NCBI RefSeq assembly: GCF_037081835.1
Contig: NZ_CP146516.1
Location: 2,583,501 to 2,647,500, forward strand
Direction of reading: 5' to 3'
Length of the DNA stretch: 64,000 nt
Source: Spirobacillus cienkowskii
GTDB taxonomy: Bacteria; Bdellovibrionota_B; Oligoflexia; Silvanigrellales; Silvanigrellaceae
Part shown: in pieces, positions 27,383 to 36,283 of the stretch
Numbering within the stretch: the stretch's first letter is position 1
How the letters are laid out: each line of letters opens with the position of its first letter
The notes under the pieces: model-generated
The model's input: only the letters and a program-made list of their open reading frames with translations
What the model was told of the DNA's origin: nothing
Databases searched by the model: none
Program-made: the position numbers and the translations under genes

Positions 27383-28603
27383 TTAATTATGAATTCGTTG
27401 TGCAAAAGGAAAACTTTTACTTGGAAGACTTTTTTTAGGAGTGTAACCTTCAAGCGGGCTTGGCTCAGCCCATGGTTCTGAATTTAATTGCTCTACAATA
27501 ACAAATTCTCCATCTCTTGCCAATACATGATTAGGAGATAGAGGTATTTTTCCTGTTGGCGTGTCAAGAACATACTGGGGATTTGCAAATCCAGTTGTGG
27601 ATCCTCTCAGTTCTTTAATAACATCTAAACCTTTTTCAATTGGAATTCTTAAATGTTCAGTTCCTTCAACAATTTGTGGATGATAAATATAATAGGGCCG
27701 CACCCTCATTTTCACAAGACCATTTACCAACTTTCTTAAACTATCTACGTTATCGTTAACGTTTTTTAAAAATACTGACTGATTACCAATTGGAATTCCT
27801 CTTTTTAACAAAGTATCGATAGCAGAAACTGCTTCTGGTGTAAGCTCTTGTGCAGAATTAAAATGAGTATTTATCCAAATAGGATGATACTGCGCAAGCA
27901 TGTCAGCAAATTCTTCGGTAATTCTATAAGGTAACGAAACCGGAGTTCTAGTACCAAATCGAATAATTTCTACATGTTTAATATCCCGCAATTTTTTTAA
28001 TAAATTTTCAATAGTTTTATCATGAGCAATAAAAGGATCGCCGCCTGTAATTAAAACATCTCTAATATTTTTATTACTTGCAATATACTCAAGACCTTTT
28101 TCAATAATTTTTGGATTAAAATGAAGACCTTCTTCTCCGTCTCTTCTTTTTCTAAAACAGTATCTACAATATACGGGACAAAGCTGTGCAACACACCATG
28201 CGACTCTGTCCTTATAAACATGAACCATCTCTTTAACAGGAGAGTTTCCCAGTTCTTTTAATGGATCAGAAACTCCAAAACGATCTTTAAGTTCTTCTAA
28301 CTGCGGCATAAGCTGCAATTTAACCGGATCGAAATCGTTTGAAAAATCCATCAATGAAATTGAGTAAGGACTTATCCCCGCATGAAAAAATTTATTTAAT
28401 TTTTTAAAACCCTCAATTTCTTTTTGAGCTAAATTGACAATACCAACCAAATCATCTTGAGTCTGAATTTGTGATTTCATTTGCCAACGCCAGTTTGTAA
28501 ATAATTCCTCTTCCACACCAAATAAACGAGCACCTGTTTGTGTGATGCTTTTTTGATTTGATGAGAGTTTTACATGAAATTCATTTGGTTTCACAAAAGG
28601 CAT
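27383..28603 (-). CDS. KamA-family radical SAM amino acid 2,3-aminomutase
   Basis: A 406-residue enzyme of the lysine/glutamate 2,3-aminomutase family. The [4Fe-4S] cysteines of the C-x3-C-x2-C motif are C142, C146 and C149 (CPVYCRYC). PLP should bind the Lys of DTPTGK (K352). Segments NWRWQ, RFGTRTPVSLP and RVRPYYIY follow lysine 2,3-aminomutase closely. At the substrate-ammonium positions the two Asp of clostridial lysine aminomutase (D293, D330) align with Gln310 and Asp347, so the substrate is open. The length is greater than EpmB (about 340). Its neighbour oxidises glutamate semialdehyde. Confidence 0.8.
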   Translation of the reverse strand: MPFVKPNEFHVKLSSNQKSITQTGARLFGVEEELFTNWRWQMKSQIQTQDDLVGIVNLAQKEIEGFKKLNKFFHAGISPYSISLMDFSNDFDPVKLQLMPQLEELKDRFGVSDPLKELGNSPVKEMVHVYKDRVAWCVAQLCPVYCRYCFRKRRDGEEGLHFNPKIIEKGLEYIASNKNIRDVLITGGDPFIAHDKTIENLLKKLRDIKHVEIIRFGTRTPVSLPYRITEEFADMLAQYHPIWINTHFNSAQELTPEAVSAIDTLLKRGIPIGNQSVFLKNVNDNVDSLRKLVNGLVKMRVRPYYIYHPQIVEGTEHLRIPIEKGLDVIKELRGSTTGFANPQYVLDTPTGKIPLSPNHVLARDGEFVIVEQLNSEPWAEPSPLEGYTPKKSLPSKSFPFAQRIHN

Positions 28604-28671
28604 AGAATTCTCTTTCTATAGTCTTGCAAATTAATAACATTAAAAAATTATTTTTAAAATACGCTATGCCT

Positions 28672-28692
28672 AATAAATTATTGGTAATCTAT
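28672..28692 (+). repeat. Copy 2 of a 21-base intergenic repeat (core TTGGTAATCTA)
   Basis: Identical over 21 bases to 17341-17361. It lies between the divergent kamA-like and lolC genes, 97 bases upstream of the lolC ATG. Confidence 0.6.
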
Positions 28693-28788
28693 TTTAAGCA
28701 CAAGCATCTTGTACACTATTTCTGAAACTTGTAAACATTAAGCGATGCTCAATAAAGAGCACAATTCATATTCTGATGGAAACCTTTT

Positions 28789-30078
28789 ATGTCAGCCAAT
28801 TCAAAAGCAATACGATTTTTACTTTATCGCTATCTTTTTTCTTCTTGGGCAAGTAAGTCAAGAAGAAGTTCTGCTGCGATTGGAGTATTACTGCCAGTTC
28901 TAGGGGTTGCTATTGGTGTTTTTGCATTTATAGTGGTTTTAAGTGTTATGTCTGGTTTTGTAACCAATATAAAGTCAAACCTTCTTAGTATGCAAGCACA
29001 TATCGAAATAGTATCTCTAGAAAAAGGAAAACAAATTTCTGAAAGCAAAGAATTAATAAAAAACATAAAAAATTTATCTCCAGAAATTCTATCAATTGCT
29101 CCCTATCAAAGCGGAGATATCATCTTACAAGCTGGAAATAAAGGTCAAATGGCTAGGCTTGAAGGAATTGATCCAAATTTAGCAGAAAACACTCTCGAAA
29201 TCCAAAAATTTCTCTCAAATGGTATTAATTTAAATATATTAAACCGCAAAATACCTGCTGAAAACATTACCAACTCAGAATTATTTCCAACTATAATTAT
29301 TGGAGAAGACCTAATGGAGCAATTAGGTTTAAATATAGGTGACAGTATAACACTTGTTTCAACCATTCCTGATGATGGACCAGGAGGTCTTGCTCCAATG
29401 CAATTGCCAGTCGTGATCGCTGGTAATTTAAAAACAAATAATTTTGCTTTTAGCCAAAAAAAAGTTCTCAGTTCGCTTAAAACAACCAACCAGTTTTTTC
29501 AAAATGAAAATACCTGGCTTGGACTACAAGCTAAAATCCAAAATCCTTTAGGTGCCGATAAATTAGCTCATAATTTAAATATTTCTTTAAAAAATATGGG
29601 ATTGCAAGCACGACCCTGGACCGAAACAAACAGAGCCTTACTCAAAGCGCTTAGTCTTGAGCGCTGGGGGATGAGTTTTGTAATGCTTATGATTATTCTT
29701 GTTGGATGTTTTAGTATCTCAATTTCTTTGTTATTATCAATTCGTAGAAAATCAAGAGAAATGGCTATTTTGCGAAGCTTAGGCTTTGAACAACTCGATC
29801 TTAGCAAACTTTTTTTATGGCAAGGTTTTTCAATTGGATTGGCGGGGGTTTTAATTGGTTTACTCCTTGGCGGAATTTGTCTTTATTTTATTCATAACTA
29901 CCAAATACCTTTTATCACTAGTTCATATTCTAACAAACCATTACCAATTCAAGTTAATTTAATTGACCTTATTTTTATCTCAATTGGAAGCATATTGCTT
30001 GCTATGTTTGCAGCAGTTTGGCCAGCTATAGAGGTTAAAAATCTTAATGTAATAGAAGTACTTTCTGTGCGTAAATAA
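28789..30078 (+). CDS. lolC: Lipoprotein-releasing ABC transporter permease (LolC/LolE/LolF family)
   Basis: A 429-residue inner-membrane protein with one N-terminal helix (VLGVAIGVFAFIVVLSVM), a large periplasmic MacB-PCD domain (about residues 55-265) and three C-terminal FtsX helices (for example FVMLMIILVGCFSISISLLLSI). Together with LolD it extracts lipoproteins from the inner membrane and hands them to LolA. Only one permease gene precedes lolD here, so the complex may use two copies of a LolF-like subunit instead of a LolC-LolE pair, unless a second gene lies elsewhere. Confidence 0.88.
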   Translation: MSANSKAIRFLLYRYLFSSWASKSRRSSAAIGVLLPVLGVAIGVFAFIVVLSVMSGFVTNIKSNLLSMQAHIEIVSLEKGKQISESKELIKNIKNLSPEILSIAPYQSGDIILQAGNKGQMARLEGIDPNLAENTLEIQKFLSNGINLNILNRKIPAENITNSELFPTIIIGEDLMEQLGLNIGDSITLVSTIPDDGPGGLAPMQLPVVIAGNLKTNNFAFSQKKVLSSLKTTNQFFQNENTWLGLQAKIQNPLGADKLAHNLNISLKNMGLQARPWTETNRALLKALSLERWGMSFVMLMIILVGCFSISISLLLSIRRKSREMAILRSLGFEQLDLSKLFLWQGFSIGLAGVLIGLLLGGICLYFIHNYQIPFITSSYSNKPLPIQVNLIDLIFISIGSILLAMFAAVWPAIEVKNLNVIEVLSVRK

Positions 30079-30096
30079 ATTAAAAATGGAGCAAAT

Positions 30097-30804
30097 GTGA
30101 TTGCGATACAAGTTCAAAATTTAAAAAAAACTTACAAAGTAGGCGGAGAAGATCTTCATGCTTTAAACAATATATCCTTTCAAGTTTTTAAAGGAGAAGT
30201 GGTTGCTGTTGTGGGCGAAAGTGGCTCTGGCAAAAGCACTCTTTTGCACATACTAGGCACTCTTGATTCTCCAACTTCTGGAGTTATCAAAATAGATAAT
30301 AAAAATCCGTTCGAAAAAAATGATAAGTCTATTAGTGTTTTTAGAAATTTACATATTGGATTTATTTTCCAACACAATAATCTTTTACAAGAATTTACGG
30401 CTCTCGAAAACGTAATGATGCCAGGCTTAATTGCAGGCCGTTCGACAAAAGACACCCAGAATAAAGCTAGGCTACTACTTGAAAATGTAGGCTTGCTTAA
30501 ACGACAAGACCATTTTCCAAACCAACTCAGTGGAGGAGAACAACAAAGAGTTGCAATAGCCCGTTCACTTATCAATGACCCTGTTTTGATTTTAGCAGAT
30601 GAACCTTCTGGGAATTTAGATTCTAAAAATGCAGCCCTTATTCACAATCTTTTTCAAGAAATCAATCAAAAATTTAAAACAACAATAATTGTTGTGACGC
30701 ATAATAAGGAATTTGCGGCTACCCTGCCTAGAAGGATTCAATTACGCGATGGCAACATATTGTCTGATGATTTTAGAAAACAACAAACCGAAATTAGACC
30801 TTGA
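30097..30804 (+). CDS. lolD: Lipoprotein-releasing system ATP-binding protein LolD
   Basis: A 235-residue ABC ATPase driving lipoprotein release. Walker A is GESGSGKST, the signature is LSGGEQQRV, Walker B is LILADEPSGNLD and the H-loop His is in VTHN, all as in the MacB/LolD branch. It starts at GTG with GGAG upstream, 18 bases after the permease gene, and is clearly co-transcribed with it. Confidence 0.93.
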   Translation: MIAIQVQNLKKTYKVGGEDLHALNNISFQVFKGEVVAVVGESGSGKSTLLHILGTLDSPTSGVIKIDNKNPFEKNDKSISVFRNLHIGFIFQHNNLLQEFTALENVMMPGLIAGRSTKDTQNKARLLLENVGLLKRQDHFPNQLSGGEQQRVAIARSLINDPVLILADEPSGNLDSKNAALIHNLFQEINQKFKTTIIVVTHNKEFAATLPRRIQLRDGNILSDDFRKQQTEIRP

Positions 30805-30895
30805 GAAATTAAAAATTTGCAAAATTACGTTGAATGGTGAATAGTGCAGCGTTGTTGATCGTTCTTCTGGCCATGTTAATGAGAGTAACTTTGAA

Positions 30896-33319
30896 ATGCC
30901 GGGTTTAAAAAAATACAGCTATATAAATAATAAAATTCTTTTTACAACTACTACTTGCTTAGCGTTAATTACTGGAAGTTTAGTCTATGCGCAAATTCCC
31001 ATCTTATCTCCGCCTACAGAATGGGGAAACGAACCTATATCTAAAATAACAATTCTTGGTAACAAAACAGTTACTCAAGAAGCTATTTTAAATTTAATGA
31101 CAATAAAAGTTGGTCACAATCTCAATCAAGGATTAGTTTCAAGTAATATTAAAGCAATTTATGCAAGTAGTTTTTTTCAAGATGTAAAATTTGACAAAGG
31201 CTCAAAAAACGAACTCATCGTTTATGTTGTTGAAAAACCAACTATTTATAATATTATTTATGATGGATTCCATATAGTTTCATCTTCTTCATTAAAAGAT
31301 AAAATAATTTCAAAAAAATATACTATTATTGATGAAAAAAAACTAGCTCAAGATCTTCGTACAATTGAGCAAGCTTATATCGAAAAAGGATATTATCTTG
31401 CTAAACCTAATTATACTCTTGAAGAAATTGAACCAGGCTCAGTTGATGTTGTTTTCCACGTCAATGAAAATAAGCCAATCCAAGTCAGATCTGTAAACAT
31501 CATCGGAAACGAATATTTCAGCCATAATGATTTGCAAAATTTTATGATGACTAGGCCATATTCTTGGCTGTCAATTTTAACTAACGCTGGTTTATTTAGA
31601 GATGAATTTATTGCTGCAGACCAACAAAACCTTACATATTATTATAGAGATAATGGCTATGCCGAAGCAACTGTCCCTTCTCCTCTCGCAACTCTAGATA
31701 AAAACAAACGAGACATAAGTATCTCGTTTTTTATAGAAGAGGGAGAACGATTTAATATTGGTAAAATTACTATAACTGGCGATGTGATTGATACAGAAAG
31801 TAATATAAAAGAAAAACTTTCTCTCAAAGAAAACCAAATTTATAGAATATCTAAATTTAATGCAGACATGAAAACTTTAAAAACAATTTATGGGGATCAA
31901 GGATTTGCGTTTGCCTATATTTATCCAACTTTTAATATTGATAGAGTTAAAAAAACTTACGATATTGTTTATAATATCAATAAAGGCGAAAAAGCATACT
32001 TTAGAAAAATAAACCTTGAAGGCAATGTAAAAACCCGTGATAATGTGATTCGAAGAGCATTAAGAATATCAGAAGGGGAATTATTTAATTCTTCAAAGCT
32101 TGATAACAGCAAAGCAAACATTGAAAGACAAGGTTTTTTTGAGTTTGTTCAAATTATTCAAGAACCAGATCAAGCAAATCACGCTGTCGATTTGAAAGTT
32201 ATTATTAAAGAAAAACCAACTGGACGCATTTCTGCCTCAATAGGCGCATCACCAAGTGTAAGCGGTTCTGGGGTCACTGTTTTTGGTCAGGGTCAGTACC
32301 AAGAACCAAATTTTATTGGAAAAGCTTATAATATTGGAGTGAATGCACAGTTAAGCCCTTCTCCCGAAAACAACGGGAAGATGAACTATACGTTTAGCTT
32401 AAATTTTTCAAACCCAAGTGTTTTTGATAGCCCGTGGAGTTTTGGATTTAGCGGCGCATTTTCTCACAATATTTCACTCTTAACATCAAGCGATGTGATT
32501 AACAAAGTTTACATTACCCAAAACACAAAAAGTTTAAGCCTTAACGTTGGTAGAGAAGTTTTTGAGAACACAAGATTTTCACTTGGATATTCGATATCTG
32601 ATACCACGACAGAACCTTCTTTACCTCTAACATCCAAATTTTATTCTTCAGGAAAAAGTGAAAAATTATCGCAAGGCCTAACATATGATGACACGGATAA
32701 CTATCTTAACCCAACTTCTGGTTTACATTTAAATTTATCGAATTCAATTGCTCTTAAAGGACTTTATGGCCAATATAACTTTGGCTCTGCATCAGCAGTG
32801 GTTGCATATTATCTCCCACTTAATTTTTCTGATAATTTTAAAACAAATTTTCGTTTTTCATTGATGCCTCGCTATGTGTATCAATTATCTAGCACACAGC
32901 CAGTCCCTATTTGGGAAAGACCAACACTTGGAAACGCTTACTATATGAAGGGTTATTCAGGTCCTGGCGAAATAATTTCACCCTCAATTCCAATTACAAT
33001 CTCTACTCTTACAGGACAAACTTTAAATTTTTCGACTGGCGGAAATAGAAGTCTATATTCGTCGATTGAATATTTTGTTCCTGTGATTCCGCAAGCAGGA
33101 CTTCGTTTTGTGCTTTTTGGAGAAGCTGGTACAGTACTAGACGATTATGATAACTTTTCAATAGACTCATTAAAATACGATGTTGGTTTTGGGTTTAGAT
33201 GGATGACACCCGTTGCCCCTTTTCGGTTTGAATGGGCTTTTCCGGTTGATAAAAATGGTAATATAGGACGAGCTCACTTTGTGTTTACAATAGGTACAGA
33301 TAGCTTAAATAATATGTAA
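30896..33319 (+). CDS. bamA: Outer membrane protein assembly factor BamA
   Basis: An 807-residue Omp85 protein, the core of the machine that inserts beta-barrels in the outer membrane. A Sec signal peptide ends near residue 33 (SLVYA-QIP). Five POTRA domains follow, the first starting at SKITILGNKTV and the last near KAYFRKINLEGNVKT. The 16-strand barrel begins around residue 440, and the loop 6 motif appears as MKGYSGPGE instead of VRGF. The chain ends FTIGTDSLNNM, so the usual terminal aromatic residue is displaced. It is followed by skp and the lpx genes, the standard order. Confidence 0.94.
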   Translation: MPGLKKYSYINNKILFTTTTCLALITGSLVYAQIPILSPPTEWGNEPISKITILGNKTVTQEAILNLMTIKVGHNLNQGLVSSNIKAIYASSFFQDVKFDKGSKNELIVYVVEKPTIYNIIYDGFHIVSSSSLKDKIISKKYTIIDEKKLAQDLRTIEQAYIEKGYYLAKPNYTLEEIEPGSVDVVFHVNENKPIQVRSVNIIGNEYFSHNDLQNFMMTRPYSWLSILTNAGLFRDEFIAADQQNLTYYYRDNGYAEATVPSPLATLDKNKRDISISFFIEEGERFNIGKITITGDVIDTESNIKEKLSLKENQIYRISKFNADMKTLKTIYGDQGFAFAYIYPTFNIDRVKKTYDIVYNINKGEKAYFRKINLEGNVKTRDNVIRRALRISEGELFNSSKLDNSKANIERQGFFEFVQIIQEPDQANHAVDLKVIIKEKPTGRISASIGASPSVSGSGVTVFGQGQYQEPNFIGKAYNIGVNAQLSPSPENNGKMNYTFSLNFSNPSVFDSPWSFGFSGAFSHNISLLTSSDVINKVYITQNTKSLSLNVGREVFENTRFSLGYSISDTTTEPSLPLTSKFYSSGKSEKLSQGLTYDDTDNYLNPTSGLHLNLSNSIALKGLYGQYNFGSASAVVAYYLPLNFSDNFKTNFRFSLMPRYVYQLSSTQPVPIWERPTLGNAYYMKGYSGPGEIISPSIPITISTLTGQTLNFSTGGNRSLYSSIEYFVPVIPQAGLRFVLFGEAGTVLDDYDNFSIDSLKYDVGFGFRWMTPVAPFRFEWAFPVDKNGNIGRAHFVFTIGTDSLNNM

Positions 33320-33366
33320 TAATTTTAGCTACAGAATTTTTAGATTATCTAGGAGGTTTCATAGTT

Positions 33367-33930
33367 ATGCGTATACAGAAAATTGTATTAATGCTTTTAG
33401 CTTTATCAACATCTCAATTTCTTTATGCTAACAACAATTTAACAACAGCAAAACCTCTTGCTTCTTCAAATTCCTTGAAGGTCTGTGTTGTTAATGTTCA
33501 ATCAGCTATTTTACAAACTAACGATGGAAAAGCTGCAATATCAAAAATCGAAAAAGAAGCTGCCAAAGAACGAGAAAATATTTTAAAGAAACAAAATGAT
33601 TTAAAATCGCTCGAAGCCGAATTTCAAAAAAGTCATTCTCTATGGAATGATTCAGAAAAAATGGCAAAACAAAAAGAGTTTCAAGAAAAATTACAAGAAT
33701 ATCAAAAATTACAAATTAATTTTGAGAAACAAACTCGAAATAAAGAGCTTGCAGCAACGCAAGAAATCTTTCTTAAAATTGTGAGTGTTGTGAAAAAAAC
33801 AAGAAAACAAGAGAAATGCTCTTTTGCATTTGATAGTGGTGCAGGAGTTTTGCTTGATGCAGATGAAGTTTCTGATATCACATCTAAAATAGTTGAAAAG
33901 TATAACTCAGAATACAAAGTAAAAGGTTAA
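33367..33930 (+). CDS. skp: Periplasmic OmpH/Skp-family chaperone
   Basis: A 187-residue protein with a Sec signal ([21 protein letters not shown]), a short beta segment ([20 protein letters not shown]) and a long charged coiled coil of about 80 residues (from [11 protein letters not shown] to [11 protein letters not shown]). This is the tentacle layout of Skp trimers, which keep unfolded outer-membrane proteins soluble on their way to BamA. An AGGAGG Shine-Dalgarno precedes the ATG. It lies directly between bamA and lpxD, as in proteobacteria. Confidence 0.9.
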   Translation: MRIQKIVLMLLALSTSQFLYANNNLTTAKPLASSNSLKVCVVNVQSAILQTNDGKAAISKIEKEAAKERENILKKQNDLKSLEAEFQKSHSLWNDSEKMAKQKEFQEKLQEYQKLQINFEKQTRNKELAATQEIFLKIVSVVKKTRKQEKCSFAFDSGAGVLLDADEVSDITSKIVEKYNSEYKVKG

Positions 33931-33937
33931 TAATAGA

Positions 33938-34951
33938 ATGAGCTTAATTTCAATTTCAGAAATAATTTCCCAAACTCATTGTGAAATTATTCCAAAAAAT
34001 GTGAACTTATCTTTTTCGGGTGTTGCGCCTTTATCAATCGCATCTAAAGAGCATGTCTCTTTTTTAATAAATGAAAAATACTTTGATGAATGCTTAACAA
34101 CAAATGCTGGAGCAATTATTTGTTCCAAAGCAAACGCTGAAAAATTAATTGATAAAACTAAAAGTATTCTTATTGTAGCTAATAACGCCCACGCCACACT
34201 TGCTAAAATTTCTCAATTTTTTTTCAAACCAGTACATCCTTTTTCTGGAATTTCACAACAAGCAATTATTGATGAAACTGCAGAAATCCATCCAACAGCC
34301 ACTATTTTTCCTTTTGTGTTTATTGCCCCACATGCAAAAATTGGTGCTAATTCTGTTATTTATTCTGGTTGCTTTATTGGCGCAGGAAGCTCTGTGGGCT
34401 CTAATTGTTTATTGTACCCAAATGTTGTTATTCGCGAAGGTTGCGAAATAGGCAATGGATGCATTTTCAACCCTGGAGTCGTTGTAGGTGGTGATGGATT
34501 TGGCTTTGCCCCTACAGAAAAAGAAAATATAAAAATACCTCAAATTGGGGGAGTAAAAATAGCTGACGATGTTGAAATTGGAGCTAATTCAACAATTGAT
34601 AGAGGAGCTATGTCAGACACCCAAATTGGTTATCAAACAAAAATCGATAATCTTGTCATGATTGCCCATAACGTTGTAATCGGGGATTTTTGTTTTATTG
34701 CAGGACAAGTTGGCATTGCAGGTTCAACAACTGTTGGCAATAGAGTTGTTATGGCAGGACAAGTGGGCGTCTCTGGTCACCTAAAAATTGGAAACCAAAG
34801 TATTTTAACAGCGCAATCGGGTATTACAAAAAATATACCCGCAAACGAAACATGGGGAGGAACTCCTGCCAGACCTCATCGCGAATATCATTTACAACTC
34901 GCCGTTTTAAATAAATTAACAAAACAAATGCGCAAAAAAAATCTTTCATAA
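33938..34951 (+). CDS. lpxD: UDP-3-O-(3-hydroxyacyl)glucosamine N-acyltransferase LpxD
   Basis: A 337-residue third-step enzyme of lipid A synthesis, adding the N-linked hydroxyacyl chain from ACP. An N-terminal uridine-binding domain (1-100) is followed by a left-handed beta helix of hexapeptide repeats, and the catalytic His lies in the IAHNVVIGD segment. GGDGFGFAP and [12 protein letters not shown] are LpxD hallmarks. A short C-terminal helix closes it. It starts 7 bases after skp, in the bamA-skp-lpxD order. Confidence 0.95.
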   Translation: MSLISISEIISQTHCEIIPKNVNLSFSGVAPLSIASKEHVSFLINEKYFDECLTTNAGAIICSKANAEKLIDKTKSILIVANNAHATLAKISQFFFKPVHPFSGISQQAIIDETAEIHPTATIFPFVFIAPHAKIGANSVIYSGCFIGAGSSVGSNCLLYPNVVIREGCEIGNGCIFNPGVVVGGDGFGFAPTEKENIKIPQIGGVKIADDVEIGANSTIDRGAMSDTQIGYQTKIDNLVMIAHNVVIGDFCFIAGQVGIAGSTTVGNRVVMAGQVGVSGHLKIGNQSILTAQSGITKNIPANETWGGTPARPHREYHLQLAVLNKLTKQMRKKNLS

Positions 34952-34972
34952 TATGCTACAGGAGAAAGATGA

Positions 34973-35440
34973 ATGATTAATATTTACGATAAAATAATAA
35001 TGAATATTGAAGAAATTAAAGAGTGGTTACCCCACAGATCTCCTTTACTTCTTATTGACTCTGTTAATCAATTGTCTATTGGAGAAACTATTGTTACCAG
35101 TAAATTATTAACGCCAGCAGAACCAGTATTTGAAGGACACTTTCCAAAAAATCCTATTTATCCTGGTGTTTACTATATTGAAGCAATCGCTCAATCAGGC
35201 GCACTTTTATCTAGTCTAAGTCTTTTTAAAAAAGAAACTAAAAAAACTGAATTGGGTGTCCTCACTTCAATTGAAGAGGCAAGGTTTCGCCGCCCTGGAC
35301 TCCCTGGCGAAAAAGTATATTATGAAGTTTCAATAGAAAAAATGCGGGGCTCTTTTGTGTGGTTTAAAGGAACTGCTAGTATTAATAATGAAGTTGCAGC
35401 ACAATGTAAACTTTCTATCTCAATTACTTCAAAAAGGTAA
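34973..35440 (+). CDS. fabZ: 3-hydroxyacyl-ACP dehydratase FabZ
   Basis: A 155-residue hotdog-fold dehydratase acting in fatty acid elongation and competing with LpxA for hydroxyacyl-ACP. The LPHRSPLLLID start and the catalytic His/Glu pair in GHFPKNPIYPGVYYIEAIAQ are diagnostic. The ATG at 34973 follows GGAGAAAGATGA; an internal ATG at 35000 would give a more usual 146 residues but lacks a comparable site. It lies between lpxD and lpxA, as in many Gram-negatives. Confidence 0.94.
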   Translation: MINIYDKIIMNIEEIKEWLPHRSPLLLIDSVNQLSIGETIVTSKLLTPAEPVFEGHFPKNPIYPGVYYIEAIAQSGALLSSLSLFKKETKKTELGVLTSIEEARFRRPGLPGEKVYYEVSIEKMRGSFVWFKGTASINNEVAAQCKLSISITSKR

Positions 35441-35446
35441 TACTAT

Positions 35447-36280
35447 ATGACAAGTGCTTCCGTAAAAATTCATCCAACAGCAATTATAGAAGATGGCGCA
35501 GAAATTGATACTGGAGTCACTATAGGACCATATGCGATTATCGGTAAGCATGTAAGAATAGCAAAAAATACTCAAATACATGCTCATAGCCTAATAACAG
35601 GACACACCCATATTGGTGAAGAAAATCAAATTTATAGTTATGCTTCTGTAGGAAATACACCGCAAGATTTAAAATATAAAGGTGAGCCTACTCAATTAAT
35701 TATCGGCGATAGAAATATTATACGCGAATTTACAACCCTTCAACCCGGAACTGTGCAAGGCGGTGGAAAAACAACCATTGGTAATGAAAACTTATTTATG
35801 GCTTATACACACATTGCGCACGATTGTTTTGTAGGGAATCAAAATATATTAGCAAACGGTACACAACTTGCAGGACACGTCACAATACATAATATGACAG
35901 TGATCGGTGGCTTATCTGCTGTTCACCAATTTGTTCATATTGGAGACATGGCTATGCTTGCTGGCGGCACCTTAGCACATAAAGACATACCCCCCTATTG
36001 TATGTCAGAAGGCAGATTCAACAGCCTTGCATTAAGAGGTCTAAATTTTGAAGGCTTACGCCGCCGAAATATATCGTTAGATACGCGGAATGCTTTAAAA
36101 GAAGCCTACAAAAGAATTTTTTTAAAGAGCACTATCACAATTGATGATGTTTTTAACTCAATTTCTCACCTGATGCACATTCCAGAAATCGACAATTTTG
36201 TTAATTTCATAAAAAATTCAAAGCGCGGAGTTGCAGTCGCACGAGATTCAATAAAAAAAGAATCTGAAACACAAGAGTGA
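35447..36280 (+). CDS. lpxA: UDP-N-acetylglucosamine O-acyltransferase LpxA
   Basis: A 277-residue first enzyme of lipid A synthesis, moving a hydroxyacyl chain from ACP to the 3-OH of UDP-GlcNAc. Left-handed beta-helix repeats run through residues 1-190 (IHPTAIIEDGAEI, GPYAIIGKHVRI). NTPQDLKYKGEPT and the catalytic His in YTHIAHDCFVGN are specific to LpxA. The helical C-terminal domain carries the ACP-binding face. It starts 6 bases after fabZ and 3 bases separate it from lpxB. Confidence 0.96.
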   Translation: MTSASVKIHPTAIIEDGAEIDTGVTIGPYAIIGKHVRIAKNTQIHAHSLITGHTHIGEENQIYSYASVGNTPQDLKYKGEPTQLIIGDRNIIREFTTLQPGTVQGGGKTTIGNENLFMAYTHIAHDCFVGNQNILANGTQLAGHVTIHNMTVIGGLSAVHQFVHIGDMAMLAGGTLAHKDIPPYCMSEGRFNSLALRGLNFEGLRRRNISLDTRNALKEAYKRIFLKSTITIDDVFNSISHLMHIPEIDNFVNFIKNSKRGVAVARDSIKKESETQE

Positions 36281-36283
36281 TGC

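Noticed and set aside
27383..28603. EF-P lysine aminomutase EpmB as the identity of the KamA-family gene
   Set aside because: The protein is about 60 residues longer, has the N-terminal part of the free-amino-acid aminomutases and there is no epmA or efp nearby.
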